Source: Roseiarcus sp963813195 (lineage in GTDB: Bacteria > Pseudomonadota > Alphaproteobacteria > Rhizobiales > Beijerinckiaceae). From it: a stretch of DNA of 64,000 nt. The DNA lies in contig CAWEYC010000034.1 in the NCBI GenBank assembly GCA_963813195.1, positions 310,001 through 374,000 on the forward strand. The letters run 5' to 3'. Positions 8,569 to 17,030 of this stretch are shown here, piece after piece. The position numbers and the translations under genes are program-made. Under the pieces are notes generated by a model. The model saw nothing but the letters and a program-made list of their open reading frames with translations, had not been told where the DNA came from and did no database searches. The first letter of the stretch is position 1. Every line of letters begins with the position of its first letter.

Positions 8569-9267
8569 ATGTTGACCAAAAAGCAAAGCGAACTGCTGCG
8601 CTTCATTCATGAGCGTCTCCAGGCCGAGGGCGTTCCGCCATCCTTCGACGAAATGAAGGAGGCGCTCGATCTGCGCTCGAAATCGGGCATTCATCGCCTG
8701 ATCATGGCGCTCGAGGAGCGCGGTTTCATTCGCCGCCTCGCCAATCGCGCGCGCGCGATCGAAGTGCTGCGCCTGCCCGAATCGGCGACGGTCGGGGCGC
8801 CGCGCGCTCAAAAATTCTCGCCGAGCGTCATTCCCGGCAATCTCGGGCGGGTGCGCCCGCGCACCGGGGGCGAGGCCGAAGCGCGCTCGGCGATGATCCC
8901 GGTGATGGGCCGGATCGCCGCGGGCACGCCAATCGCCGCGATCCAAACGCGCATCGAGACCATCGCCATGCCGCCGGACTTTCTCGGCGGCGGCGAGCAT
9001 TTCGCGCTCGAAGTGCGCGGCAACTCGATGATCGAGGCGGGGATCTTCGAGGACGACACGGTGATCATCCGCAAGCAGGACACGGCGGAGACCGGCGACA
9101 TCGTGGTGGCGCTGATCGACGACGAGGAGGCAACGCTGAAGCGGCTGCGCCGTCGCGGCGCCTCGGTCGCGCTCGAGGCGGCCAATCCGGCGTACGAAAC
9201 TCGGATTTTCGGGCCCGATCGCGTGCGCATCCAGGGCAAGCTCGTGAGCCTGCTGCGTCGCTACTGA
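8569..9267 (+). CDS. lexA: LexA, SOS-response repressor / self-cleaving protease
   Basis: LexA represses DNA-repair genes and cleaves itself when stimulated by RecA filaments. The 232-residue protein has an N-terminal winged helix-turn-helix (QSELLRFIHERLQAEGVPPSF), a long linker, the Ala118-Gly119 cleavage bond (RIAAGTPI), the catalytic Ser153 in EVRGNSM and Lys191 in EATLKR. The long linker (residues about 70-108) is typical of alphaproteobacterial LexA. The ATG at 8569 follows GGGGAG by about 8 nt; the frame is open upstream but the family starts MLTKKQ. Two LexA boxes upstream support autoregulation. Confidence 0.96.
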   Translation: MLTKKQSELLRFIHERLQAEGVPPSFDEMKEALDLRSKSGIHRLIMALEERGFIRRLANRARAIEVLRLPESATVGAPRAQKFSPSVIPGNLGRVRPRTGGEAEARSAMIPVMGRIAAGTPIAAIQTRIETIAMPPDFLGGGEHFALEVRGNSMIEAGIFEDDTVIIRKQDTAETGDIVVALIDDEEATLKRLRRRGASVALEAANPAYETRIFGPDRVRIQGKLVSLLRRY

Positions 9268-9282
9268 GCCGCCGAATATGGA

Positions 9283-9336
9283 GGCCGGCCGGAAGCAGCA
9301 TTGAGGAGGCCACTCCTAGCTGCTTCCGAGCCGGCC
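9283..9336 (+). terminator. Long hairpin downstream of lexA
   Basis: Arms 9283-9299 and 9319-9336 pair almost fully, and an inner AGGAG/CTCCT pair extends the stem. It begins 16 nt after the lexA stop. There is no T-run after it, so it may be a Rho-type or processing hairpin rather than a classical intrinsic terminator. Confidence 0.4.
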
Positions 9337-9600
9337 GACCCCACGGACCCGGGAGATGCGGCGGACCCGAGCACCCCGCGGGGTATGTCGCTGGCCAAAC
9401 TATGGCCTGCGAAGATGACGGTACGCAGACGCAATCGACGATTGCAACGGTTGAGCGCGGCCGCGGCTTGGAAACCGAAAATTTACCTAAATTTTGATGG
9501 TTAAGGGTAGCGAGGCAGTGACCCTCTGGGCGTCACGCCCGCTTTGTGTGGGGCAACCTCACCCTCCTCCAGCGCAAATCTCGCGTTTGAAACGCCATTC

Positions 9601-9631
9601 CTGTCATTCCCGCGCAATTTGGGAATGACAG
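9601..9631. repeat. Short inverted repeat of the CATTCCC type
   Basis: Perfect 11-bp arms (CTGTCATTCCC / GGGAATGACAG) around a 9-nt loop. The arm shares the TGTCATTCCC core of the larger inverted repeat at 42340-42430, so the two probably belong to one dispersed family. Sitting between convergent genes, it could also end transcription in both directions. Confidence 0.7.
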
Positions 9632-9679
9632 AGACGGGAAATTCCTCGCCCTGGTGGACCGGCCGAAAACCTGGCCGCT

Positions 9680-10963
9680 CTAGCTCCCGGCCTTCGTCAA
9701 TTCCTCCACCAGCCGCGCGACCTCATCCCGCGCCTCGAGATGGGGCATGTGGCCGATGCCGGAGAAGCGATGGATGGCGATCCGGCCGCTCAGCCCCTCG
9801 CATTGGCGCGGCGGAATGATCTGATCCTCGGCGCCGACGATGATCTTCGTCGGCATCGCGAGATCAGCGAGCCGATCGCGGATGCTGAACGATTGAACGC
9901 CGTCTGGGAACAGGCTTTCGGCGAGGCGCGCCTGCGCGTCGACGAGCGCGCCGCCTTCGCGCTGGCGCAAGGTCGTCTTGACCAGGGCCGAACCGAGCGA
10001 AGCGGGGTCGTGAGCGAGAAGGCGCATCCATGGCGTGAGGCTTGGCTCGGAGCGGGCGCGCAGGAAGCCCGCGAGGAACGCCCAGTTGATCTCCGGCCCG
10101 AGGCCCGCGGGCGCGATCAGCATCAGCGACAGCGCGCGAAATCTCGGCTCGGCGGCGAGGGCGGCGGCGACGGCGCCGCCGAGCGAATGGCCGACGAGAT
10201 GCGCGGCGCCGATGCCTTCGCCGGCCAGCGCGCCCCGCACCGCCTCGCACAGCGCGGCGAACGATGCCTCGCCCGCCAGCGGCGAGCCGCCATGACCGGG
10301 GAGATCGAGCGCCAGCGCCGGGAGTGAGTCCGGCAAATGATGAAGAAGCGGACGCCAGCCGTTGAGATCGGCGCCGAAGCCGTGGACGAACACCAGCGGC
10401 GCGCCCTCGCCACCGCGCAGCCATAGGCGGTTGAGCCGCGCGCCCTCCGCGACCCGGGCCGCGGGTCGCGCCTGTTCCTCGTGGAACTCGACGTCGCGCG
10501 CCTGCACGCGGCCGTTCGGACCGGATCCGGCGAAATCGGCGATGGCGAGGCCGCGCTCGCGCGCGAGGCGGCGCGCCGACGGCGTCGCTCGCCCTCGCGC
10601 GCTCGTGGATGCCGCAACAGGCTGCGGCGCCGCCGGCGCTGGCGCCGCGACCGGCGGCGCCGACGGGGCGAGCAAGGCCCGCAACTCGCCGGCGAGCGCC
10701 TGCAGATCGGGATCGAACTCCTCATTTTCTTCGGCGATCCAGCCGATCACGCTGCCAACCGGCAGCACGTCGCCGACTTGAGCGCGCACGCCGCGGAGCA
10801 CGCCAGACGCCGGCGCCTCGACCTCCATCGCCGCCTTGTCGGTCTCGATCTCGAACAAGAGCTGGCCTTCGCGCACGCGCTCGCCCTCGGCGACGAGCCA
10901 ACGCCCCATCTTGCCCGTCGTCATATCCATGTCGACGCGCGGCAGAATGACTTCCTTCGCCAT
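9680..10963 (-). CDS. acoC: Acetoin/2-oxo-acid dehydrogenase E2-like protein: lipoyl domain plus alpha/beta hydrolase
   Basis: A 427-residue AcoC-type protein. Residues 1-80 are a lipoyl domain with the lipoyl-lysine Lys43 (ETDKAAMEV); residues about 124-160 are a peripheral subunit-binding domain (PSARRLARERGLAIADFAGSG); the rest is an alpha/beta hydrolase with nucleophile Ser260 in GHSLGG, an acid in GAEDQIIPP and a His in GIGHMPHLE. The normal CoA-acyltransferase domain with HxxxDG is absent. This is the layout of acetoin dehydrogenase AcoC, which takes the acetyl unit from the E1 components. It is the third gene of the operon, 31 nt after acoB. No E3 gene is attached; the lpd gene at 21.7 kb could serve. 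Confidence 0.85.
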   Translation of the reverse strand: MAKEVILPRVDMDMTTGKMGRWLVAEGERVREGQLLFEIETDKAAMEVEAPASGVLRGVRAQVGDVLPVGSVIGWIAEENEEFDPDLQALAGELRALLAPSAPPVAAPAPAAPQPVAASTSARGRATPSARRLARERGLAIADFAGSGPNGRVQARDVEFHEEQARPAARVAEGARLNRLWLRGGEGAPLVFVHGFGADLNGWRPLLHHLPDSLPALALDLPGHGGSPLAGEASFAALCEAVRGALAGEGIGAAHLVGHSLGGAVAAALAAEPRFRALSLMLIAPAGLGPEINWAFLAGFLRARSEPSLTPWMRLLAHDPASLGSALVKTTLRQREGGALVDAQARLAESLFPDGVQSFSIRDRLADLAMPTKIIVGAEDQIIPPRQCEGLSGRIAIHRFSGIGHMPHLEARDEVARLVEELTKAGS

Positions 10964-10994
10964 TAGGAACCGCCCGTTTGGCGCCGTGCGGGCA

Positions 10995-11993
10995 TCAGGC
11001 CCGCCCCTGCGCCAGATTGCGCGCCGCCGCGACGATGTCCTCGACCTGCGGCACCGAGGCCTTCTCCAGCACCGGGCTATAGGGGATCGGCGCTTCGGCG
11101 CCGCCCAACCGCAGGATCGGCGCGTCGAGATAGTCGAAGGCCTCGCTCTCGGCGACGAGCGCGCTGACCTCGGCCCCCAGGCCCAGCGTCTTCACGCCTT
11201 CGTAGACCGCGAGAAGCCGCGTCGTCTTCTTGACGCTGGCGACGATCGCGGCGCCGTCGAGCGGCCGCAGGCATCTGAGATCGATGATCTCCGCTTCGAC
11301 GCCGTCTTGCGCGAGGATCGCCGCCGCCTCGAGCGCGCGATGGGTCATGATCCCCGTCGCGACGATCGTCAGGTCGCGACCCTCGCGGCGAAGCGCCGCT
11401 TTGTCGAGCGCGACGCGATAGTCGCCCTGGGGAACCGGACCCTTCGTCTTGTAGAGAAGCTTGTGCTCGAAGAGGATCACCGGATCGGGGTCGGCGATGG
11501 CGGAGAGCAGCATGCCCTTGACGTCGTGCGGCGTCGAAGGCTCGACGACCTTCAGGCCCGGCACATGCGCGAACCACGCCTCGATGCTCTGGCTGTGCTG
11601 CGCGGCGCCGCCCAAGCCGGAACCCGTCGGCATGCGGAACACCACGGGCACATTGACCGCGCCGCCCAGCATATAGCGGATCTTGGCGGCCTGATTGACG
11701 ATCTGCTCCATCGCCAGCATCGAGAAATCGGAGAACTGGAATTCATAGACCGGCCGCATGCCGGTGAGCGCGGCGCCGACCGCGACGCCGGCCCCGCCGA
11801 GTTCGCTGATCGGCGTGTCCATCACGCGGTCCTCGCCGAAGCGCTCGACGAGATCGCCGGTGACCTGAAACGCGCCGCCATAGACGCCGATGTCCTCGCC
11901 CATCAGAAACACGCGCTCGTCGGCTTCCAGCGCGATGGCGAGCGCTTCGCGAATCGCCTCGGCATAGGTCAGTTCGCGGCTCGCATCGGACAT
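10995..11993 (-). CDS. acoB: Acetoin/2-oxo-acid dehydrogenase E1 beta subunit
   Basis: A 332-residue transketolase-like subunit that pairs with the alpha subunit to bind thiamine diphosphate. Family blocks are clear: MGEDIGVYGGAFQVT with the catalytic Glu, DTPISELGGAGVAVGAALTG, QFSDFSMLAMEQIVNQAAK, and the C-terminal domain from RDLTIVATGIMTHRALEAA to DLRCLRPLD. It starts 6 nt after the alpha-subunit stop, so the two are cotranslated. Pyruvate dehydrogenase beta subunits look similar; the partner AcoC-type E2 is what favours acetoin as substrate. Confidence 0.87.
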   Translation of the reverse strand: MSDASRELTYAEAIREALAIALEADERVFLMGEDIGVYGGAFQVTGDLVERFGEDRVMDTPISELGGAGVAVGAALTGMRPVYEFQFSDFSMLAMEQIVNQAAKIRYMLGGAVNVPVVFRMPTGSGLGGAAQHSQSIEAWFAHVPGLKVVEPSTPHDVKGMLLSAIADPDPVILFEHKLLYKTKGPVPQGDYRVALDKAALRREGRDLTIVATGIMTHRALEAAAILAQDGVEAEIIDLRCLRPLDGAAIVASVKKTTRLLAVYEGVKTLGLGAEVSALVAESEAFDYLDAPILRLGGAEAPIPYSPVLEKASVPQVEDIVAAARNLAQGRA

Positions 11994-11999
11994 GCCGGC

Positions 12000-13025
12000 T
12001 CAATCCTCTCGGGGCGAATAGACGTCGCGCGTGACCTCGGCCGGATTTGGAGCCGGGCTCGCCGTGGCGAACTCGACCGCCGCCGCCATTTCCGCGCGAA
12101 TCTCGTCCTCGATGGCGGCGATTTGCTCGGGCGCGGCGAAGCCCAGCGCGATGATCTCGGATTCGAACGCGGCGATCGGATCACGCTGCTTCCAACTCTC
12201 GATCTCTTCGCGCGTGCGGTAGCGGTTGCGGTCGGATCGCGAATGGCCGCGCGTGCGATAGGTCTTGGCTTCGATCAGCGTCGGGCCATCGCCGGCGCGC
12301 GCCCGCTCCACCGCGAGAAAGGACGCCTCGGCGACGTCGGCGAAACTGTTGCCGTCAACGATCACGCCGGGCATTCCGTAGGCGACGGCGCGGTCGGCGA
12401 CGTCGCGCACCGCCGTCGAGCGCGCGATCGCGGTCGACATCGCGTATTGATTGTTCTCGCAGACGAAGACGACCGGCAGCTTCCAGATCGAGGCGATGTT
12501 GAGCGATTCGTGAAACGCGCCCTCGTTGTTGGCGCCGTCGCCGAAAAAGGCCACCGCGACCGCGCCGTCGCCGCGCCGCTTGGCGCTGAGCGCGGCGCCG
12601 ACGGCGATCGGCAAGCCGCCGCCGACGATGCCGTTGGCGCCGAGATTGCCGCGCGCGGGATCGGCGATATGCATCGACCCCCCGCGACCCTTGCAATAGC
12701 CGGTCTCCTTGCCGAGGAATTCGGCGAACATCGGCTTGAGATCGGCCCCCTTGGCGATGCAATGGCCGTGGCCGCGATGGGTCGAGGTGATCGCGTCGGC
12801 GTCGGTCAGCGGCATACAAATTCCGACCGCCGTCGCCTCCTGCCCGATCGATAGATGCATCGTGCCATAGGAGAGGCCGCGAACATAGGATTCCTCCGCC
12901 GCTTCCTCGAAGCGGCGGATGCGATGCATCCGCCTCAGCGCGTCGAGCGCGTCGGACGACGAGAGCCGGAAATAGACGGGAGGACGATTGGCGGCATGCG
13001 GCGCGTGCTGGGCGCGGTCAGACAT
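12000..13025 (-). CDS. acoA: Acetoin/2-oxo-acid dehydrogenase E1 alpha subunit
   Basis: A 341-residue E1 alpha subunit. The thiamine diphosphate motif runs from GDGANNEGAFHES to ENNQYAMST with the usual spacing, and GMHL-like TMHLSIGQEA, HRGHGHCIAKG and GRGGSMHI are the standard active-site blocks. The phosphorylation-loop region YRTRGHSRSD is also conserved. The ATG at 13025 has AAGGA 7 nt upstream; an upstream in-frame start would add 13 unsupported residues. First gene of the acoABC-type operon. Because a full aceE-aceF-lpd operon exists at 21-27 kb, this complex probably handles another substrate, with acetoin the best guess. Confidence 0.87.
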   Translation of the reverse strand: MSDRAQHAPHAANRPPVYFRLSSSDALDALRRMHRIRRFEEAAEESYVRGLSYGTMHLSIGQEATAVGICMPLTDADAITSTHRGHGHCIAKGADLKPMFAEFLGKETGYCKGRGGSMHIADPARGNLGANGIVGGGLPIAVGAALSAKRRGDGAVAVAFFGDGANNEGAFHESLNIASIWKLPVVFVCENNQYAMSTAIARSTAVRDVADRAVAYGMPGVIVDGNSFADVAEASFLAVERARAGDGPTLIEAKTYRTRGHSRSDRNRYRTREEIESWKQRDPIAAFESEIIALGFAAPEQIAAIEDEIRAEMAAAVEFATASPAPNPAEVTRDVYSPRED

Positions 13026-13236
13026 GAGGGCGTCCTTCTCGGGAGCGAGTCCGAGGGCCGACACAAATGGTCGGATTTGTGAACTTTCGGGTCCGTATCA
13101 GATCGAATGTTCCATCTCAAGCGCGACACCGCCGGCTCGCCCGATGCATTCTGCTCTACGAGCCGCCAGCGACGATAGCTCTTTCACGGATGAGGCGATA
13201 GATTCGCACTTCCAAGTCCTCTGCGGGAGACGGCCC

Positions 13237-13665
13237 ATGTCAGAGAAGATCGCATCGCTCGAACAGCCTGTTGTCTGCCAAGTTTTGCGCGCCGGCGCTT
13301 CCTTCCTCGGCAAGCAAGGCTTCTCATATGCTCCCGCGGTTTCCGCCGAGCGGGTGGGCGCTTCCGGCATTCACATGCAGTTGCTTACGATTCCGCCGGG
13401 CGGTCGGGCCAAGGCGCACAAGCACGAAGCGCATGAGACCGCCATCTACGTGCTCAGCGGCGAAAGCGCGATGTACTACGGCGAACGTCTCGAGCATCAT
13501 CTCGTCGCGCGCGCTGGCGACTTTGTCTACATCCCCGCCGATACGCCGCACTTGCCCTACAACACGAGCCAGACCGAGCCCGTCGAGGCGGTGGTGGCGC
13601 GCACCGACCCCAACGAGCAGGAAAGCGTCGTATTGTTGCCCGAACTCGACACGATTCACCCGTGA
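13237..13665 (+). CDS. Small cupin-domain protein
   Basis: A 142-residue single-domain cupin. Motif 1 is GGRAKAHKHEAHETAIYVLSG (His residues near 72-76 and the following Glu) and motif 2 is GDFVYIPADTPHLPYN, which together make a metal site. Such proteins are often isomerases, dioxygenases or sugar-binding proteins; nothing here selects one. GGGAGA lies about 8 nt before the ATG. It stands alone: divergent from the aco operon and convergent with the asparaginase gene, whose stop is 15 nt away. Confidence 0.8.
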   Translation: MSEKIASLEQPVVCQVLRAGASFLGKQGFSYAPAVSAERVGASGIHMQLLTIPPGGRAKAHKHEAHETAIYVLSGESAMYYGERLEHHLVARAGDFVYIPADTPHLPYNTSQTEPVEAVVARTDPNEQESVVLLPELDTIHP

Positions 13666-13680
13666 AGCGGGAACCCCGCC

Positions 13681-14685
13681 CTACCCCAGCGCTCCCACAG
13701 GCCGCATCAGTCCGACTTCGAGGCCGTTCCAGTTGCGCAGCGCCGGCGAAGCGAGCCCCTCGAAGCGTGCAAGTTCGGCGTCGCTCATCGGGACGAAGCG
13801 GGCGATCAAAGCGGCGATCATGATTTGCGCCGCCCGCGTCGCGCCGTCGTCGGCCTTGACGGCGAGGCCGAGGCCCGCTTCGGGCAATGCGGCGCAAAAG
13901 ACGCCTTCCGCGCCGGTCTTGGTGAACGCGCGGGCGCCCAGGAGGCTCATCACGCTGGTGTCGAAACGCCCCTCGCCCGCGACCATGTGGGGATGAGCGG
14001 CGACAGCGGCGCGGATGCGTTCGGCGGCGCGCTGACGCATCGGCGCAAGCCCGCGCCCAGTCGCGAAGCGTGCGAAACCGAGGGCCAGCGCGCGTAAGGG
14101 GACGGCGTAAGTCGGGATCGAACAGCCATCGGTCCCGCAGACGTCGGCGCCGAGCGCGGCGCCGGTCAGCTCTTCGATCGCTCCCTTCACCGCGCGCTGC
14201 ACGGGATGGCTCGGCGTCTCGTAGCCTGCGACGTCCCAGCCGCTCGCGCAGGCGAGGCAGACAAAGCCCGCGTGCTTGCCGGAGCAATTGTTGTGCAACG
14301 CGGACGGCGTCGCGCCGCCGGCCGCGAGTGCGCGCGCCGCTTTTTCGCCAAGCGGCCAGTGGGCGCCGCAGGCGAGCGCGCTCACGTCGACGCCGGCTTT
14401 GGCGAGCATCTCGGCTGCGCCGGCGACATGCCCGGCCTCGCCCGAATGCGAGGCGCAGGCCAGAGCGATTTGCGCTTCGCTGAGCCCGAGATTGTCGGCC
14501 GCCCCGCGCTCGATCAGAGGCAAGGCTTGAAACGCCTTCACCGCCGAGCGCGGGTAGACCGGGTGGTCGATGTCGCCGAACGAGAAGACCAATCCGCCGT
14601 CCGCGTCGACGACCGCGCCGGCGCCGCGATGGCGCGACTCGACGAGCGCGCCACGCATGACTTCGACGACGATCGGATTGCCCAT
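13681..14685 (-). CDS. L-asparaginase, Rhizobium etli (type II thermolabile) family
   Basis: A 334-residue asparaginase of the family distinct from E. coli AnsA/AnsB, hydrolysing asparagine to aspartate and ammonia. Diagnostic blocks are YPRSAVKAFQALPLI with the Ser-x-x-Lys pair of the proposed nucleophile site, CASHSGEAGHVAGA, HNNCSGKHAGF with the conserved Cys and Lys, and DGCSIPTYAVPL. The start at 14685 gives MGNPIVVEV, the usual family beginning, after AAGG. No transporter or regulator adjoins it. It converges with the cupin gene and is followed upstream by a same-strand CBS-domain gene. Confidence 0.9.
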   Translation of the reverse strand: MGNPIVVEVMRGALVESRHRGAGAVVDADGGLVFSFGDIDHPVYPRSAVKAFQALPLIERGAADNLGLSEAQIALACASHSGEAGHVAGAAEMLAKAGVDVSALACGAHWPLGEKAARALAAGGATPSALHNNCSGKHAGFVCLACASGWDVAGYETPSHPVQRAVKGAIEELTGAALGADVCGTDGCSIPTYAVPLRALALGFARFATGRGLAPMRQRAAERIRAAVAAHPHMVAGEGRFDTSVMSLLGARAFTKTGAEGVFCAALPEAGLGLAVKADDGATRAAQIMIAALIARFVPMSDAELARFEGLASPALRNWNGLEVGLMRPVGALG

Positions 14686-14800
14686 GCGCCCACCTTGGGC
14701 CTCATGAGCCCGTCTTCGTTTTGCTGATCGCGAGGCTATACAGGGCGATGCGGCGCAACTCCAGCGTCTGGCGTCGCCAGGTTTGCGCGGAAGCCGCGAC

Positions 14801-15808
14801 CTATCCACCCCAGGTGAGGAAAAGACCGACATCGCCGAGGACGCCGTCGACATAGCTGACGATCCGAGCGACCAGCCCAAAGCCTTTCGGCTTGAGTTCG
14901 GACCGCCACCTTTCGACCAATTCGGCGGGTTTTCCCTGGAGCGTCGTCTCCCAGCCCTTCTCGGCGACATCGATCATGCGTCCGCCGTCGCTGCATAGCT
15001 CGGAGGGAAAGCGATCCAAAGGAAACTCCTTCTCGCCCTCTTTGGCCGCCAGTTCGGCGCGTTCGAGGAGTTGGCGCCACGCTTCCTCGCTCAAATGTTG
15101 CTCGGCGATGGCTTTCGCTTCCCGCTGCCGTTCCTGCTTTGCCGCCTCCTTCTCCGAAGCGGCCGTGTCGATAGCCTCCTGCCCGTGCGCTCTCACCTCA
15201 TCGCGAAACGCCTCGGCGGAAGGCGGCCGCGGCGCCGCGGGCGAGGCGGCGGTATCGGGGGCCCGAGCGGTGGAGGAAGCGGGGCCTGAATTCACGAGAT
15301 GCGCGCCTCCGGCCAGCGACGCCAGGAACCGGACAATTCCTGCGCCGGCGTCGCCCTTGGCGGGCGCAGCCTGGTGAAACTGCTCGATGACCTTGAGCAA
15401 ATCCGTCCGGCTGACGATTCCGAGGATTTGCCCGTTATGGATCACCGGGACCCGTTTGATCCGATGCGAACGCAAGAGACTGGCGATCTCAGGGGCTGGA
15501 GTGTCGGGCTCGACCGCGATGAGCGGAGCGGTCATGACATCCCTGACCGACCTGGCGACGCCCCTGTCGTCGAAATCGCGCGGCGGGGCGGCGTCAGCGA
15601 GCATTTCGAGCCACCAGTCCCAACGATGCTCTTCCGGCCGGCGTCCGAGCAAGTCGCCGTCGCTGACCATTCCGATCGGAACGCCGGCCGGGTCGAGCAC
15701 TGGGACCGCGCCGATCCCCTTCTCGTGCAACAATCGGGCAACGTCGCGGACGCTCGCGTCGGCGGAGGTGGTGACTACGGGCGTGGTCATCAAGTTGCTG
15801 GCGATCAC
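14801..15808 (-). CDS. CBS-domain pair protein with C-terminal extension
   Basis: A 335-residue soluble protein. Two CBS domains occupy about residues 1-150 (MTTPVVTTSADASVRDVARL; MTAPLIAVEPDTPAPEIASL), a module that senses adenine nucleotides. A Pro/Ala-rich linker follows, then a charged, probably helical stretch (SEKEAAKQERQREAKAIAEQ) and an unfamiliar C-terminal part ending in LGDVGLFLTWGG. No catalytic domain is recognisable. The start is uncertain: GTG at 15808 fits the CBS fold, while an ATG at 15790 would remove the first six residues. Neither has a strong ribosome-binding site. Confidence 0.75.
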   Translation of the reverse strand: MIASNLMTTPVVTTSADASVRDVARLLHEKGIGAVPVLDPAGVPIGMVSDGDLLGRRPEEHRWDWWLEMLADAAPPRDFDDRGVARSVRDVMTAPLIAVEPDTPAPEIASLLRSHRIKRVPVIHNGQILGIVSRTDLLKVIEQFHQAAPAKGDAGAGIVRFLASLAGGAHLVNSGPASSTARAPDTAASPAAPRPPSAEAFRDEVRAHGQEAIDTAASEKEAAKQERQREAKAIAEQHLSEEAWRQLLERAELAAKEGEKEFPLDRFPSELCSDGGRMIDVAEKGWETTLQGKPAELVERWRSELKPKGFGLVARIVSYVDGVLGDVGLFLTWGG

Positions 15809-15988
15809 CAGGGTTCACTCATCGAGCTTGGCGGCGTGAAGCGCTTTGGCTGATGGCATTTCTGCTCAGTTTTGCGACGTTTCGATGGCGCTCGTCAGCG
15901 TGAGATCAGCTTCGCCAGGGAATAATTGACCGCCGGATGATTCTCCCCAGCCGACAGACCGGCCCATTGGCCCGTTACGGAGCCGCCG

Positions 15989-16990
15989 ATGAAAGTTGCG
16001 ACACGCGGAATTCTCGCCCTCGGTCTCTCCGTCGTGACGGCGGCGCCGGCCCTGGCGACCTGCGAGCTGACGAAGGTCTCGCAGATGGAGCTGACGCCAT
16101 TGGGAACCCATTATGCCGTGATGGTCAAAATCGACGGCGCGCTCCGCCCGATGATCGTCGATACCGGGGCCGAGGTCACGATTTTGCGGTCGAGCGCGGC
16201 GAACGAGCTCCATTTGAAGCCGGACACTTCCCTCACCCATGCAAGGGCCGTGGTGGGCATCGGTCAGACGCGAGCCGACGTCCATCCCAATGTGATTCCG
16301 TCCGTCCTCGCGTTTGGCGACCTCGTTTATCGCGATCGAAGCACTGTGGTCGGAACAATGGGCTTCGGAGCCGCGCCGGAAGAGGCGTCGATTGGACTGG
16401 TGGGCGACGATATATTGTCGCAATTCGACGTCGAATTCGACTTTCCCGCGCGAAAGCTAACCTTCTACCGTTCGTTTGGCTGCTACGGCACGTTTCTGCC
16501 GTGGAACGGCGCTTACGCAACAATACCTTTTGATCATCGGCGCGCCAAGATCGTCATCGACGCCACATTCAACAGGGAGAGAACGCCGGCTATCGTCGAC
16601 ACCGGGAATAACGTCTCGTTTATCGCGAAAGACGCCTCCGCGCTCTGGGGCGCGTATCTGGCCGACATCCAAAGTACGGCGGGGCGTTCGAGAAGCCCGC
16701 TGAACAACGGGGAGTCCGTTCCCGTCGGCGCCTATTTATTTGATAAGATCACAATTGGCGATGTCGTGTTCTCGCAGAGGAAAATGGGCGTCATCGACGT
16801 CGACATGGGAATGGGCTCGGCGAATATCGGCCTGGATTACTGGGCGAGCCGCAGGATTTGGATCTCCTACGGGAACAGCTGGATGTTCGTCGCCGACAGC
16901 CCGTCGGCCGTCACGATGGCGTATCCCGTCACCGAAGGGGAGCCGACGGCCGCCGGCGAGAACATCACGGGCGCCGCTGGCTCGAACTGA
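15989..16990 (+). CDS. Exported two-domain aspartyl protease (retropepsin/PerP-like)
   Basis: A 333-residue protein with a signal peptide (ILALGLSVVTAAPALA) and two aspartyl-protease half-sites: IVDTGAEVTIL with Asp58 and IVDTGNNVSFI with Asp204, each followed by a Gly-rich turn and hydrophobic strands. Single-chain proteins with two DTG lobes resemble periplasmic PerP-type proteases of alphaproteobacteria, which trim polarity proteins; both active Asp residues are present here, so it should be active. GGAG is about 8 nt before the ATG. It stands alone between convergent and divergent neighbours. The substrate is unknown. Confidence 0.8.
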   Translation: MKVATRGILALGLSVVTAAPALATCELTKVSQMELTPLGTHYAVMVKIDGALRPMIVDTGAEVTILRSSAANELHLKPDTSLTHARAVVGIGQTRADVHPNVIPSVLAFGDLVYRDRSTVVGTMGFGAAPEEASIGLVGDDILSQFDVEFDFPARKLTFYRSFGCYGTFLPWNGAYATIPFDHRRAKIVIDATFNRERTPAIVDTGNNVSFIAKDASALWGAYLADIQSTAGRSRSPLNNGESVPVGAYLFDKITIGDVVFSQRKMGVIDVDMGMGSANIGLDYWASRRIWISYGNSWMFVADSPSAVTMAYPVTEGEPTAAGENITGAAGSN

Positions 16991-17030
16991 CAAAGCGGTC
17001 TGGCCTCCTCGATCGCGGCCCGCTCCAAGC

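Larger units (their letters stand above)
9268..9679. other. Non-coding gap between lexA and acoC-like gene
   Basis: This 412-nt gap between convergent genes holds the lexA downstream hairpin, a short CCCCGCGGGG palindrome near 9375, and the inverted repeat at 9601-9631. A 67-codon open frame at 9301-9504 has no good ribosome-binding site or recognisable similarity, so I do not call it. Confidence 0.6.

Noticed and set aside
9301..9504. 67-codon frame after lexA.
   Set aside because: It overlaps the downstream hairpin, lacks a convincing start and shows no family likeness.
10836..12854. 672-codon plus-strand frame across the aco operon.
   Set aside because: The minus strand has acoB and acoA motifs throughout; the plus-strand product matches no family and is rich in shadow-type residues.
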